This document shows, in pieces, positions 24,139 through 33,467 of a stretch of DNA of 64,000 nucleotides. The notes below the pieces were generated by a model, which did not search any database, was not told the origin of the DNA, and saw only the letters and a program-made list of their open reading frames with translations. Position 1 is the first letter of the stretch; every line of letters starts with the position of its first letter. Where the stretch lies: positions 558,001 to 622,000 of the forward strand of contig NZ_LSYT01000001.1 of NCBI RefSeq assembly GCF_001602525.1, in the 5' to 3' direction. Made by a program: the position numbers and the translations under genes. This DNA is from Flavobacterium chilense. Lineage in GTDB: Bacteria > Bacteroidota > Bacteroidia > Flavobacteriales > Flavobacteriaceae.

Positions 24139-26211
24139 CTAATTTTTTACTTTTTCCTCCAGCAAACGATTCAGTTGAAATTGTTCATCGGGGGTCAAAT
24201 TAGGCAAAATTCTTTCAAACGAAGCACGCAATTCAGAATTTTTTAATAAAGCCCGAATAGAATCTCTTCCAAACTTTGAAAACTGCCACATATGATGTGT
24301 TGTCGCATTTACCAAATTAGCTAAAACCTGATCGTTTATAATTTTAAACGAAAGCAACTTTTCAAGTGCATTTTGTCTCGTTGTAGCTTCATATTTAGTC
24401 GAAGAAAAAGCAATCAGCTCTGAAGCCAGATCCTCCGGATTATCACTATAATTTGGTGTTGACAATGCTAGTGACAACCATAAAGTTCGAAGGTTATAAT
24501 CGTTAAAGCCAATCCAGTTTTTAGATCTGTTTAAATAATCCGTACGATGATCAGGAAAGTTTTTCCATAAATAATATAAAGCTATTTCTTGTGTCTGATA
24601 CGAATTGTCATTTAATAAACTTTCGTATTCTATTCTAAAATCTTCCGGTATTTTATTCAATGAAGCTGCAACAGCTTGTCTAACCTGTACGTTATTTGTT
24701 TTTAGAGCCAGCTGCAAAAGAGTTTTTTTAGCATCATATTTTTCAGTTTCTAACTGATTTACAATTGCTTCTTTTACTGTTTCATAAACATTCGATTCTA
24801 ATGTTTTCTTTAGAAATTCCTCTTTCTCTGCCAAAGGGGTTTTCTTTAATTTATCGACTTCTAAACGAACCTGAATCGCTTTGTTCTTACTCAATAATGC
24901 GTTGGCTGCAGGAGTATCAAAAGCAGTCGATTCTAACCAGGTTTTTTGAAACTGAACCAAATCAAAATCAGATACTTTTTTTATTTCATCAAAGAAGTTT
25001 TGTGTATTTACGGTTTGATATGCGTATTTCTTCAGATAATTTTTTATCGCTTTTTTAAAAGCTTTATCACCTATTGATTCATGCAGGACAAATAAAGCCC
25101 AGGCTCCTTTTTCGTAAAATGTTAAGGAACTTGCTTTGGCATTTAAAACCGGAATAGAATCGGTTCTGGATGCGAATTTTATCTGTTGTGCCGTTTCATA
25201 AAGTTTAGAATAAAAATAATCATCTCCGTAAATCTCTCTTTCAGCCAGTGCGGCATAATAAGTAGCAAATCCTTCCTGAAGCCAGTGATGTGTACTGCTT
25301 TCGGCTGTAATTAAATCACCAAACCAGTGATGTGCCAGTTCATGAGCATCAACATTCGTATAATTTCGATCTTCAAAACCTATAGAATCAACCACATAAC
25401 GGGTTGCAAAAAGGGTTGTCGTAGTGTTTTCCATTCCCGCATACAGGAAATCACGAACAGGAATTTCTCTATAAATTTCCCAAGGGTACTTTACTCCTAT
25501 TTCTTTCTCCAAAAAATCAAAAATACGTTTTGAATAACGATAGGTTGGTTCAAAACGATTCGCATCTTTATTTTCTAAATAATACTCTAATGGAATTCTG
25601 GATTTGGCTTTAAACTCTTTTTTATCATACTTTCCAATGGCAAGCATTAACAAATAAGAACTCATTGGTTTTTCCATTTGATATTGCCAATAAAACTGAT
25701 TCTCCTTTTCGGTTTTATTTTCTAAAACTCCGTTAGAAACCACCTGATAATCTTTATCATACGTTATTCCCAGGCTAAAAACTACTTTTTCATTTACATC
25801 ATCAAAACTAGGAAACCAGTTACTGGTATATCGTCCCTGACCTTGTGTCCAGATCTGAACTTCAGCATTTTTAATATTTACAAAATACAAGGCTTGTTTC
25901 GGTTTGGCTGAATATTCAAATGTGAGATGGTTTTCTCCTTTTTGAAAATTGCCAATAATTTTTAATTCTTTACCTGTATTAATAAAAACAACCTCTTTAT
26001 TATCGATCTGAACTTTAGAAAATTCCATGTTTCTGGCATCGATTTTAATAGTATCAACAGGCTTTAAGACCTCAAATTGATAGTCTACGTTTCCTGAAAC
26101 CGATTTTTCGATAGCATTTAACTTCAATTGCCCATTAACCGATTTAAAATCTACAAATTGGGTTTGTTGCGCAAAAGCGAAACCGGTAATAAATAGAAAG
26201 AGGTATTTCAT
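24139..26211 (-). CDS. M1 family zinc aminopeptidase
   Basis: A 690-residue exported gluzincin. A short signal peptide (to A-F-A-Q) is followed by the N-terminal beta-saddle domain. The substrate-binding motif is A-G-M-E-N (the GAMEN equivalent), then the zinc site H-E-L-A-H-H-W (about 289-295) with the third ligand Glu 18 residues on in Q-E-G-F-A. The C-terminal 250 residues form the helical domain. It trims N-terminal residues from peptides in the periplasm or at the surface. A -7 box (TAACTTTG, minus strand, 26237-26244) lies 25 nt upstream. Confidence 0.92.
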   Translation of the reverse strand: MKYLFLFITGFAFAQQTQFVDFKSVNGQLKLNAIEKSVSGNVDYQFEVLKPVDTIKIDARNMEFSKVQIDNKEVVFINTGKELKIIGNFQKGENHLTFEYSAKPKQALYFVNIKNAEVQIWTQGQGRYTSNWFPSFDDVNEKVVFSLGITYDKDYQVVSNGVLENKTEKENQFYWQYQMEKPMSSYLLMLAIGKYDKKEFKAKSRIPLEYYLENKDANRFEPTYRYSKRIFDFLEKEIGVKYPWEIYREIPVRDFLYAGMENTTTTLFATRYVVDSIGFEDRNYTNVDAHELAHHWFGDLITAESSTHHWLQEGFATYYAALAEREIYGDDYFYSKLYETAQQIKFASRTDSIPVLNAKASSLTFYEKGAWALFVLHESIGDKAFKKAIKNYLKKYAYQTVNTQNFFDEIKKVSDFDLVQFQKTWLESTAFDTPAANALLSKNKAIQVRLEVDKLKKTPLAEKEEFLKKTLESNVYETVKEAIVNQLETEKYDAKKTLLQLALKTNNVQVRQAVAASLNKIPEDFRIEYESLLNDNSYQTQEIALYYLWKNFPDHRTDYLNRSKNWIGFNDYNLRTLWLSLALSTPNYSDNPEDLASELIAFSSTKYEATTRQNALEKLLSFKIINDQVLANLVNATTHHMWQFSKFGRDSIRALLKNSELRASFERILPNLTPDEQFQLNRLLEEKVKN

Positions 26212-26236
26212 TAAAATAAATTTGAAGGCGAAAATC

Positions 26237-26244
26237 CAAAGTTA
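26237..26244 (-). promoter_or_regulatory. -7 promoter box of the M1 aminopeptidase gene
   Basis: Minus-strand TAACTTTG, 25 nt upstream of the ATG; -33 not convincing. Confidence 0.45.
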
Positions 26245-26305
26245 CAAAGGTTTCATCAACAAATCGAATGAAATTTGTAAGTTTACAATATAAAATTACA
26301 ACAAA

Positions 26306-27046
26306 TTGACAATACCTCAAAAAGCGCTATTTAACTGGAGCAGCGGAAAAGATTCGGCTCTGGCATTATATAAAATGTTACAAAATTCTGATTTTAAAAT
26401 CGAATATTTAGTAACCAGTGTGAATCAGCAATTTCAACGTATTTCGATGCATGGTGTTCGTGTTGAGTTGTTGACAGCACAGGCAAAGAGTATTGGTTTA
26501 CCATTAAAGATCATGCAGATTCCTGAAATGCCAACTATGGAAGTTTACGAAAATGTAATGTTTGAAACCTTGTCCGAAATAAAAAAAGAAGGGATCACAC
26601 ATGCTGTTTTTGGTGATATTTTTCTTGAAGATTTACGTAAATACCGGGAAGATCAATTGGCAAGACTTAACTTTCAGGCTATTTTTCCGCTTTGGAAGAT
26701 TCCTACTCAGGATTTGATTCAGGAATTTATATCACTTGGTTTTAAAACAATTGTAGTTTGTGTTAACGAGCGTTATTTGGATAAAAGTTTTGTTGGCCGA
26801 ATTATCGATCAGGATTTTATAAACGATTTACCTGAAAACGTTGATGTTTGTGGCGAAAACGGCGAATTTCATACTTTTACTTTTGACGGGCCTATTTTTT
26901 CAGAACCAGTGAAATTTGAAATTGGAGAAATTGTTTATCGAAAATACGAAAAGCCTAAAACAGAAACTACTTCTAACACCGCTTGCGATACAAATTCAAA
27001 TGAAGTCTTTGATTATGGATTTTGGTATTGTGATTTAATTTCATAA
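26306..27046 (+). CDS. Diphthine--ammonia ligase family ATP pyrophosphatase
   Basis: A 246-residue PP-loop N-type ATP pyrophosphatase. The P-loop N-W-S-S-G-K-D-S-A-L-A-L (about 10-21) and the C-terminal-side motif G-E-N-G-E-F-H-T-F-T-F-D-G-P are diagnostic of the Dph6/MJ0570 family. In eukaryotes and archaea the enzyme amidates diphthine on EF-2; bacteria lack diphthamide, so the substrate here must be different and is unknown. The apparent start is TTG at 26306; the next ATG would remove the P-loop. The following lipoprotein gene begins 1 nt after its stop. Confidence 0.85.
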   Translation: MTIPQKALFNWSSGKDSALALYKMLQNSDFKIEYLVTSVNQQFQRISMHGVRVELLTAQAKSIGLPLKIMQIPEMPTMEVYENVMFETLSEIKKEGITHAVFGDIFLEDLRKYREDQLARLNFQAIFPLWKIPTQDLIQEFISLGFKTIVVCVNERYLDKSFVGRIIDQDFINDLPENVDVCGENGEFHTFTFDGPIFSEPVKFEIGEIVYRKYEKPKTETTSNTACDTNSNEVFDYGFWYCDLIS

Positions 27047-27047
27047 A

Positions 27048-27449
27048 ATGAAAACATCATATTTAAAAAAAACAGCAATACTTATTTTGCTCATTATTAT
27101 GTCTTTTACTTTTCAAAGCTGTTTGGTAAGCCGATGCAAAAGACCTCAAATTGTTGGTTACGTTTATGATTCTATCACCAGAAAACCAATTGAAAATTGT
27201 AAAGTTGGAGAAAGTCTGACGGATATAAAAGGTTATTTTCGATTAAAAGAATTACGCTATTCTGAATTTGCTTTTGTTGGTTCTGAAGCTCCGCCATTAA
27301 TGGTTGATGAGCCTGTTTATAAAGAAAATTACGAAAAGAAATCCATTAAATTGTTTAATAAATTTGGTAGCGGAATTAGAAAAGGCAGTCTGCATGATGC
27401 CGATACGATCTTTTTAAAAAGAAACGTCATAACAACTGATTACAAATAG
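27048..27449 (+). CDS. Predicted lipoprotein with carboxypeptidase-regulatory-like fold
   Basis: A 133-residue lipoprotein: Lys-rich N-terminus, hydrophobic core, and lipobox F-Q-S-C at Cys25. The mature part contains I-V-G-Y-V-Y-D-S-I-T-R-K-P-I-E-N-C, typical of a carboxypeptidase-D-regulatory-like or transthyretin-like beta-sandwich, then L-T-D-I-K-G-Y-F. It begins one nucleotide after the Dph6-like stop, so the two are translationally linked, though a shared function is not evident. Confidence 0.7.
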   Translation: MKTSYLKKTAILILLIIMSFTFQSCLVSRCKRPQIVGYVYDSITRKPIENCKVGESLTDIKGYFRLKELRYSEFAFVGSEAPPLMVDEPVYKENYEKKSIKLFNKFGSGIRKGSLHDADTIFLKRNVITTDYK

Positions 27450-27496
27450 TTTATAATTTAATTAAAAATATTATTTTTATTTAAAACTAAGTTTGT

Positions 27497-28000
27497 ATGA
27501 CTGTAAAAGAAAATCCTGAAGTACAAAAGGTTCTGTCTTTTCTTGATGAAATAGGAATAGATGTAATCGAAAAAGAATTAGACTCAACCTTTTTACCTGG
27601 TCTAAGTTTAGGCCCAAATTGTCTATATATCGATTATGATAAATTATTGTATCCCGGAGATATTCTGCATGAAGCAGGGCATTTGGCCGTTACCACTTCT
27701 GAGGAAAGAAAGATAGTAGGTACAACCGAAATTTCACCAGAATGGCCAACTCAGGGCGAAGAAATAGCCGCAATTTTATGGTCTTTTGCGGCATTAAATC
27801 ATTTAAAACTACCACTTGATTTTGTGTTTCATGCGGACGGTTATAGAAATGCATCTAATTGGTACATTTCAAGTTTTAGCAATCAATCTTATATTGGTTT
27901 ACCACTTCTCGAATGGATGGGGCTTTGTGTAGGCGAAGATCGCGCTGACAAAGAAGGAAAACCTGCATTTCCCACAATGCTCAAATGGATAAGGGATTAA
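27497..28000 (+). CDS. Unknown protein with HEAGH metal-site motif
   Basis: A 167-residue cytoplasmic protein carrying I-L-H-E-A-G-H-L-A-V (His and Glu near residue 56), an HExxH zincin-type motif in a helix context, followed by a conserved-looking Glu segment (Q-G-E-E-I-A-A-I). No signal peptide is seen. The motif suggests a small metal-dependent hydrolase; I cannot assign a peptidase family. A TAAGTTTG word ends 1 nt before the ATG but may be fortuitous. It ends in a convergent terminator. Confidence 0.65.
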   Translation: MTVKENPEVQKVLSFLDEIGIDVIEKELDSTFLPGLSLGPNCLYIDYDKLLYPGDILHEAGHLAVTTSEERKIVGTTEISPEWPTQGEEIAAILWSFAALNHLKLPLDFVFHADGYRNASNWYISSFSNQSYIGLPLLEWMGLCVGEDRADKEGKPAFPTMLKWIRD

Positions 28001-28053
28001 TCAGTAAATGAGATAATGATTTAAAAAAGTATTCATTATCTCATTTTCTGATT
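27999..28053. terminator. Bidirectional terminator between HEAGH and DUF1697 genes
   Basis: Arms of about 20 bp (AATCAG-AAATGAGATAATGA with TCATTATCTCATTT-CTGATT) and a 13-nt loop; the left arm includes the stop codon of the HEAGH gene. Confidence 0.8.
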
Positions 28054-28058
28054 TAATT

Positions 28059-28595
28059 CTAAGCATACATACTCAGCAAATTGGTTACGGTGTTCCAGTT
28101 TCTAATAGTCGCTGTTACACTTAGTTTTTTCTCGATGTATTTTTGATCGAATCTTGTTTTTCCGGCTCCAACAGCATATTTAATAAAAATTCTGTTTCCG
28201 TCTATACTGGCTTCGTCGGGTTTAAACTGACTAATTTTAAGATCGTTTATATTTTCTTTTTTCAGGGACGTTGAAACAAATGCAACATACAGTTTTTTTG
28301 TATCAATATCTTTTTCTTTCAAATACGGATTGTTGGCAAAACATAACTCCAGGTCTTCTTTTGCAATTACAACAACAGGAACTTCATGTCCAAAAACCTT
28401 AAAGATTTCCTGTTTAATCATAAAACCCACTTTTGAAGCATCTTCTTCACTATCAACAAAAACATTTCCGGATTGCAAATACGTACGAACGTTTTGAAAA
28501 CCAATATTTTCCAGCATTGTTTTCAATGCCTCCATTTTCATCATATTGTGACCAGAAACGTTGATACCGCGCAAAAGTGCTAAATGTGTTGTCAT
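28059..28595 (-). CDS. DUF1697 domain protein
   Basis: A 178-residue protein with the DUF1697 signature: L-L-R-G-I-N-V-S-G at the N-terminus, then V-R-T-Y-L-Q-S-G-N-V, and a C-terminal T-x-R-N-W-N-T-V. Function unknown; the fold is related to ferredoxin-like domains. Length is typical. It is a single gene between a strong terminator and the SMI1-like gene upstream. Confidence 0.85.
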   Translation of the reverse strand: MTTHLALLRGINVSGHNMMKMEALKTMLENIGFQNVRTYLQSGNVFVDSEEDASKVGFMIKQEIFKVFGHEVPVVVIAKEDLELCFANNPYLKEKDIDTKKLYVAFVSTSLKKENINDLKISQFKPDEASIDGNRIFIKYAVGAGKTRFDQKYIEKKLSVTATIRNWNTVTNLLSMYA

Positions 28596-28669
28596 TTTTT
28601 ATTTTTTGTGTAAAGATAAAAATTCAGATTCTTTCCTGTCTTTTTCTGATACTTTTATCGCTATAAAAG

Positions 28670-30433
28670 CTATTCTTCCTCTTCTCCTATTTCAATATCA
28701 AACTTTATTAAAAAATCGTTTAGTCTATTTTTGTATTTTACTTTGGCTTCGTTTACGATTTCTTCGGTTTCTTCGTTGGATGTTATAGAATCCAGATTAA
28801 ATTCTTTTTTAGCCCATTCCTGAAACTCTTGTTTGTTTTCATTTTCTTCATAATATTCTTCATCCTGATAGAAGTACGCATTATCAAAATCAACTGAAAT
28901 TTCTGTATCAAAAGTCAAAAGATGAATTAGTTTTCGGGCATTTTCTGCCACGACATGAATACCGCCTTCATCACCAAAAACAACAATTGGGCAATTATTT
29001 ATATCACTGTCAATAAGCCAGTACGCATAAGTACTTCCTGAACCGTTTGCACCGGCAAATTCAATAAAACTAGTATAGAATTCTTCTTTTTCTGACCATG
29101 TTTTTATACCCGTTTTATCCTCTATTATTCTTAAACCAAAACATTCAGAATAGGTTTCTGATCCGTATTCCTGTTCAAATTCATAGAGTTTTAATAAATC
29201 TTCCGGCACTTTATAACTGCCAAACTGAGCCGAAAATTCTTCTAGTGAGAAACCGTTGTCATATGATGTGTATTCTGTTTCATCATTTTCTTCTTCATCA
29301 GAACGTTCTGCGGTAAGCACTTCAAAAGCTTTTATTACTGCATGTTTGATACAGTAAAATTCTATTCCCGGAGCCGTTTCATTATTGATCCATTGGTATT
29401 TCGGATTTCCGTCTTCATAAAGATACTCCAGAACCAATGTGATTTCCTGAGTTTCATGACACCATAAAGCACGCATTTTAATATCAAAGCCATTTGTGAT
29501 TTCTTCTGAAATCTGACTGTATTTCATGTCTTCATAATCAAAAGAAACAAACACATATTTGGCACTTGTATTTTCTTCGTAAAGACTGCCATCATTTTTA
29601 AACTCTTGCTTTTCAGACAAAACTTCAATCATATTTATAAACTGACTGCGAAAATTGGTATAGGCATACTTTTCTGTTTTATCGTAATCAATAATCGACA
29701 ATCCTTTTCTAAATACATCTTCATAGTAATTATTGCCTAATATTTCGGTACCGTAATCCGTGTATTCAATAAAAGTATCAGCAACAATATCAGATAATTT
29801 ATGAGTTGACGGAAAGTAGTTTTCGACTGTTATAATAGATCCGTCAGCATCAGAAAGGTTACTGCAAATCAATACATCTGGTCTGTTTATATTCACAATA
29901 GTCTGAACATTTGTAAAACGTTCAAAATGCATGAGCATATCATCACTATAAATTAACCAGGCTGTAACGTCGCCTTTTGCAAAAAGTTCTCCATGATTGT
30001 ATTCTCCTAAAAGTGCATCACATTTTAAGCCGCCGCCTAAATAATGTACACTTCCAAATAAAGTGATATTTACCGTTGTGGTTTCTCCCAATACAATCAA
30101 AGCCGGAGAATTGTCTGTATCAAAAGAACTTATCAGCTTCTTTACATTCAGATTTCCTTTAAAAATAAATCCCAGTATAAAAATATCCTGATGTTCTTCT
30201 GTGCTAAAATCCATTTCAAAAGATTCCATTTCGACATCATCTTCTGCCAGTAAGAAAATTGGATTTTCTTCATAATCAGGAAAACGCCAGGTATCTTCAA
30301 AAACGTTGTATATTTTTTCGTTGTTAAAATTGGTAAGATTTCCAATAATAGTATGCGCTTCATGTCGGTTAATAACTTTGAATGTAACACCGGCAAATAC
30401 TATGGTTTCAAAAGGAACTTTTTCTTCTTTCAT
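28670..30433 (-). CDS. Large protein with beta-helix-like N-terminus and SMI1/KNR4-like C-terminus
   Basis: A 587-residue soluble protein rich in Asp/Glu. The N-terminal half (about 80-210) has repeated short beta-strand units (F-I-F-K-G-N-L-N-V, T-V-N-I-T-L-F-G-S-V, L-F-A-K-G-D-V-T-A) like polymer-forming cytoskeletal or bactofilin-type beta-helices. The C-terminal part (about 405-510) resembles an SMI1/KNR4 domain (V-P-E-D-L-L-K-L-Y-E-F, then Y-W-L-I-D-S-D, V-V-F-G-D-E-G-G). SMI1-type domains are frequent in polymorphic-toxin immunity proteins. No toxin gene lies beside it. Not a family I can name. A -7 box (TACATTTG) lies at 30461-30468. Confidence 0.6.
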   Translation of the reverse strand: MKEEKVPFETIVFAGVTFKVINRHEAHTIIGNLTNFNNEKIYNVFEDTWRFPDYEENPIFLLAEDDVEMESFEMDFSTEEHQDIFILGFIFKGNLNVKKLISSFDTDNSPALIVLGETTTVNITLFGSVHYLGGGLKCDALLGEYNHGELFAKGDVTAWLIYSDDMLMHFERFTNVQTIVNINRPDVLICSNLSDADGSIITVENYFPSTHKLSDIVADTFIEYTDYGTEILGNNYYEDVFRKGLSIIDYDKTEKYAYTNFRSQFINMIEVLSEKQEFKNDGSLYEENTSAKYVFVSFDYEDMKYSQISEEITNGFDIKMRALWCHETQEITLVLEYLYEDGNPKYQWINNETAPGIEFYCIKHAVIKAFEVLTAERSDEEENDETEYTSYDNGFSLEEFSAQFGSYKVPEDLLKLYEFEQEYGSETYSECFGLRIIEDKTGIKTWSEKEEFYTSFIEFAGANGSGSTYAYWLIDSDINNCPIVVFGDEGGIHVVAENARKLIHLLTFDTEISVDFDNAYFYQDEEYYEENENKQEFQEWAKKEFNLDSITSNEETEEIVNEAKVKYKNRLNDFLIKFDIEIGEEEE

Positions 30434-30460
30434 TACAATTGGGGCTTATAACTTTTTAAA

Positions 30461-30468
30461 CAAATGTA
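30461..30468 (-). promoter_or_regulatory. -7 promoter box of the SMI1-like gene
   Basis: Minus-strand TACATTTG, 27 nt upstream of the ATG. Confidence 0.5.
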
Positions 30469-30515
30469 ATAATTATCTCTATTTATTAAAATAATAGAAA
30501 TAGCTAAATATTAAC

Positions 30516-30550
30516 AAAAAACTCTACCAGAAAGCTGATAGAGTTTTTTT
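30516..30550 (-). terminator. Terminator downstream of the lipocalin-like lipoprotein gene
   Basis: Stem AAAAACTCTA / TAGAGTTTTT with a T-run on both strands, 41 nt beyond the gene's stop codon. Confidence 0.8.
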
Positions 30551-30590
30551 TATTGTTATTTGAATTTATGTGTTGTAAGATATGATGTAT

Positions 30591-31019
30591 CTATCTTGCT
30601 TTTTGATATACTAATCCGGGGCCGTCGCATGCCTGCCAGAAACTCACTAACAAACCTTCCTGGTTTATAGAAAGACTTTCTGTCAGATTGCCAAAACAAG
30701 TTCCTATAATTGGACTGTTTTCTTTGTAAGTTAACTCAAATGAGGTTCCTTTATCTGACTTTGTAGTTTTAAACGTTCCGCTGGCAGTTGTGGTTTTATT
30801 ATCTGCAATTCTTGTTTTTACAAATGTTCCATTTGTATTAAAAACATACGATTCCTGCCATTCCAGCTTATCAAAAATTGTATTTGCAGTTCTAAAGGTT
30901 GTCATCTTAACTAAAGTCCATTTTCCGTAATAATCAGTTGCAGCAGGTGTTTTGGTATCATCCTTTGAACAGGAAATAAGACTAAGCATCAGAATAAAGA
31001 TAATTCCAAGTTTTTTCAT
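30591..31019 (-). CDS. Lipocalin-like lipoprotein
   Basis: A 142-residue lipoprotein with lipobox L-I-S-C (Cys17) followed by S-K-D-D, the acidic +2/+3 context typical of Bacteroidota lipoproteins. The mature part has the lipocalin-like W-T-L-V-K-M motif and alternating strands (T-N-G-T-F-V-K-T-R, then G-T-F-K-T-T). These small Bacteroidota proteins are usually annotated lipocalin family; ligand unknown. Monocistronic with its own terminator. Confidence 0.8.
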   Translation of the reverse strand: MKKLGIIFILMLSLISCSKDDTKTPAATDYYGKWTLVKMTTFRTANTIFDKLEWQESYVFNTNGTFVKTRIADNKTTTASGTFKTTKSDKGTSFELTYKENSPIIGTCFGNLTESLSINQEGLLVSFWQACDGPGLVYQKAR

Positions 31020-31358
31020 TTTATTTTAGTTTTATGAATTGGTTATACCTAATAGATTGAAATTCTGTTAAATGGTTGCTTCGATTTATAAAAAAATAAC
31101 AGAAAAACTAATATTTTACTTCTGTTAGCCCATGAAATCAGCCTTCCGAAAAATAATAAAATTCCTCAAAAATGAAACATATCGTTAGATCGAATTGATT
31201 TTGAATACAGATAACACTTTCAAATTTCCTAATTAAAATCTATATTCGCTTTTTTAAAGAGTATAGAAAAACAGAATAAAGACTTAAATCTTTTCTCTGC
31301 ATTCTACACTTTATATTGAGAATCTGAAAAGTCTAAAGATCTAACTATCTAAAAAAAG
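31020..31358. other. Intergenic region upstream of recG
   Basis: 339 bp, strongly A+T-rich, between divergent genes. I see no gene, no strong hairpin and no TAnnTTTG box at a convincing distance from recG. Confidence 0.5.
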
Positions 31359-33467
31359 ATGTCTAATAATCTCCTTGAAACTCCAATTGAATACTTAAAA
31401 GGTGTTGGCCCTAGTCGTGGTCAGTTGCTTCGTAAGGAATTGGGGATTCATAAATATGGAGATTTGGTTAATTTTTTTCCCAACAGATATATTGACAGAA
31501 CACGATATTACAGAATCAATGAACTTCAGAATACAGGTACAGAAGTTCAGATTATTGGAAAAATCATCAATATCAAAACGGTTGAATTTGCTAAAAACAA
31601 GAAACGTCTGGTCGCTACATTTGTGGATGATACAGGGCAAATTGACTTAAACTGGTTTCAGGGCCATAAATGGATTCGTGAAACCTTAAAACTGAATGAG
31701 CCACTTGTTATTTTTGGAAAATGTTCTCTTTACGGAAGTCAGTTTAGTATGGCGCATCCGGAAATTGAACTTTTAAAAGAACATGAAAAAAGTCTTCGTT
31801 CTGCCATGCAGCCTGTTTATCCTTCGACAGAAACCCTGACCAACAGAGGAATCTCAAACCGGACGATCAATAAGCTAATGGAACAATTGTTTCTTGAAAC
31901 CCAAGCTTTATTTACTGAAACTTTTCCGCCTTATTTGATTGAAGAATTAAGATTAATTTCAAAAAGAGCTGCTTTATTCAACATTCATTTTCCTAAAAGT
32001 ACTGATGCTTTGGCAAAAGCCCAATTTAGATTAAAATTTGAAGAATTGTTCTTTATTCAGCTTCAGTTAATCACCAAAAATCTTATTCGGAAACATAAAA
32101 TAAAAGGACATCCGTTTACAAAAGTAGGCGAGTTTTTTAATGAATTTTATAAAAACCATCTTCCTTTTCAGTTAACCAATGCTCAAAAAAGAGTGGTTAA
32201 AGAAATTCGTTCAGATATGGGAAGCAATGCTCAAATGAACCGCTTATTACAGGGAGATGTTGGATCCGGAAAAACAATTGTAGCCTTTTTAAGTATGCTT
32301 CTGGCTATTGATAATGGTTTTCAGGCATGTTTGATGGCACCAACAGAAATTCTTGCCAATCAGCATTTTATTGGTTTATCTGAACTGGCTGTAACGCTTA
32401 ATATCAATATAAAAATACTAACAGGTTCTACAAAAACTTCAGAAAGAAGAATTATTCATGAAGAACTTGAAAACGGAAGTTTACAAATCCTGATTGGTAC
32501 ACACGCTTTATTAGAAGATAAGGTAAAGTTTCAAAATCTTGGTTTAGCCGTAATTGATGAACAACATCGTTTTGGTGTAGAGCAAAGATCAAAATTATGG
32601 AAGAAAAACGAAATTCCGCCACATGTTTTGGTTATGACTGCAACGCCAATTCCGAGAACTTTAGCAATGAGTTTGTATGGTGATTTGGATATTTCTGTAA
32701 TTGATGAATTACCGCCGGGAAGAAAGCCTATTGAAACTGCTCATCGTTTTGACTCCAATCGCTTAAAAGTCTGGAAGTTTCTGCGTGATGAAATTGCTAA
32801 AGGCAGGCAAATTTATATCGTTTATCCTTTAATACAGGAATCCGAAAAAATGGATTACAAGGATTTAATGGATGGTTACGAAAGTATTTCGCGTGATTTT
32901 CCATTGCCCCAATATTCCATTTCTATTTTGCATGGAAAAATGAAACCGGCAGATAAAGATGCCGAAATGAAACGATTCTCTGAAGGAAAAACTAATATTA
33001 TGGTTGCTACAACCGTAATTGAAGTAGGTGTAAATGTTCCTAATGCCAGTGTAATGATTATTGAAAGTGCTGAACGTTTTGGTTTATCACAACTACACCA
33101 GTTACGTGGTCGTGTTGGCCGTGGAGCTGAACAAAGTTATTGCATCCTGATGACAAGCCATAAATTAAGTTCTGACAGTAAAATACGTATGGAAACTATG
33201 GTTCAGACCAATGATGGCTTCGAAATTGCCGAAGTCGATCTGAAACTTCGAGGTCCCGGAGACTTAATGGGAACACAGCAAAGTGGTGTTTTAAATCTTC
33301 AAATTGCCGATATTGTCCGTGACCGTGATATTCTAGGTTTAGCCCGAAACTATGCCATGAAAATCTTAAAAGAAGACGGACCTTTACAAAAACCGGAACA
33401 TGCTGTCCTGAAAGCGGTTTTTATCGAATTGACAAAAAAGAAGAATATCTGGAATTATATTAGTTGA
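31359..33467 (+). CDS. recG: ATP-dependent DNA helicase RecG
   Basis: A superfamily 2 helicase that reverses stalled replication forks and processes Holliday junctions. The 702 residues include the N-terminal wedge/OB domain (about 55-150), Walker A G-D-V-G-S-G-K-T (about 298-305), the L-M-A-P-T-E-I-L-A motif, D-E-Q-H-R-F-G-V (Walker B), T-A-T-P-I-P-R-T-L and the C-terminal Q-L-R-G-R-V-G-R-G motif VI. Complete and of usual length. Confidence 0.96.
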   Translation: MSNNLLETPIEYLKGVGPSRGQLLRKELGIHKYGDLVNFFPNRYIDRTRYYRINELQNTGTEVQIIGKIINIKTVEFAKNKKRLVATFVDDTGQIDLNWFQGHKWIRETLKLNEPLVIFGKCSLYGSQFSMAHPEIELLKEHEKSLRSAMQPVYPSTETLTNRGISNRTINKLMEQLFLETQALFTETFPPYLIEELRLISKRAALFNIHFPKSTDALAKAQFRLKFEELFFIQLQLITKNLIRKHKIKGHPFTKVGEFFNEFYKNHLPFQLTNAQKRVVKEIRSDMGSNAQMNRLLQGDVGSGKTIVAFLSMLLAIDNGFQACLMAPTEILANQHFIGLSELAVTLNINIKILTGSTKTSERRIIHEELENGSLQILIGTHALLEDKVKFQNLGLAVIDEQHRFGVEQRSKLWKKNEIPPHVLVMTATPIPRTLAMSLYGDLDISVIDELPPGRKPIETAHRFDSNRLKVWKFLRDEIAKGRQIYIVYPLIQESEKMDYKDLMDGYESISRDFPLPQYSISILHGKMKPADKDAEMKRFSEGKTNIMVATTVIEVGVNVPNASVMIIESAERFGLSQLHQLRGRVGRGAEQSYCILMTSHKLSSDSKIRMETMVQTNDGFEIAEVDLKLRGPGDLMGTQQSGVLNLQIADIVRDRDILGLARNYAMKILKEDGPLQKPEHAVLKAVFIELTKKKNIWNYIS

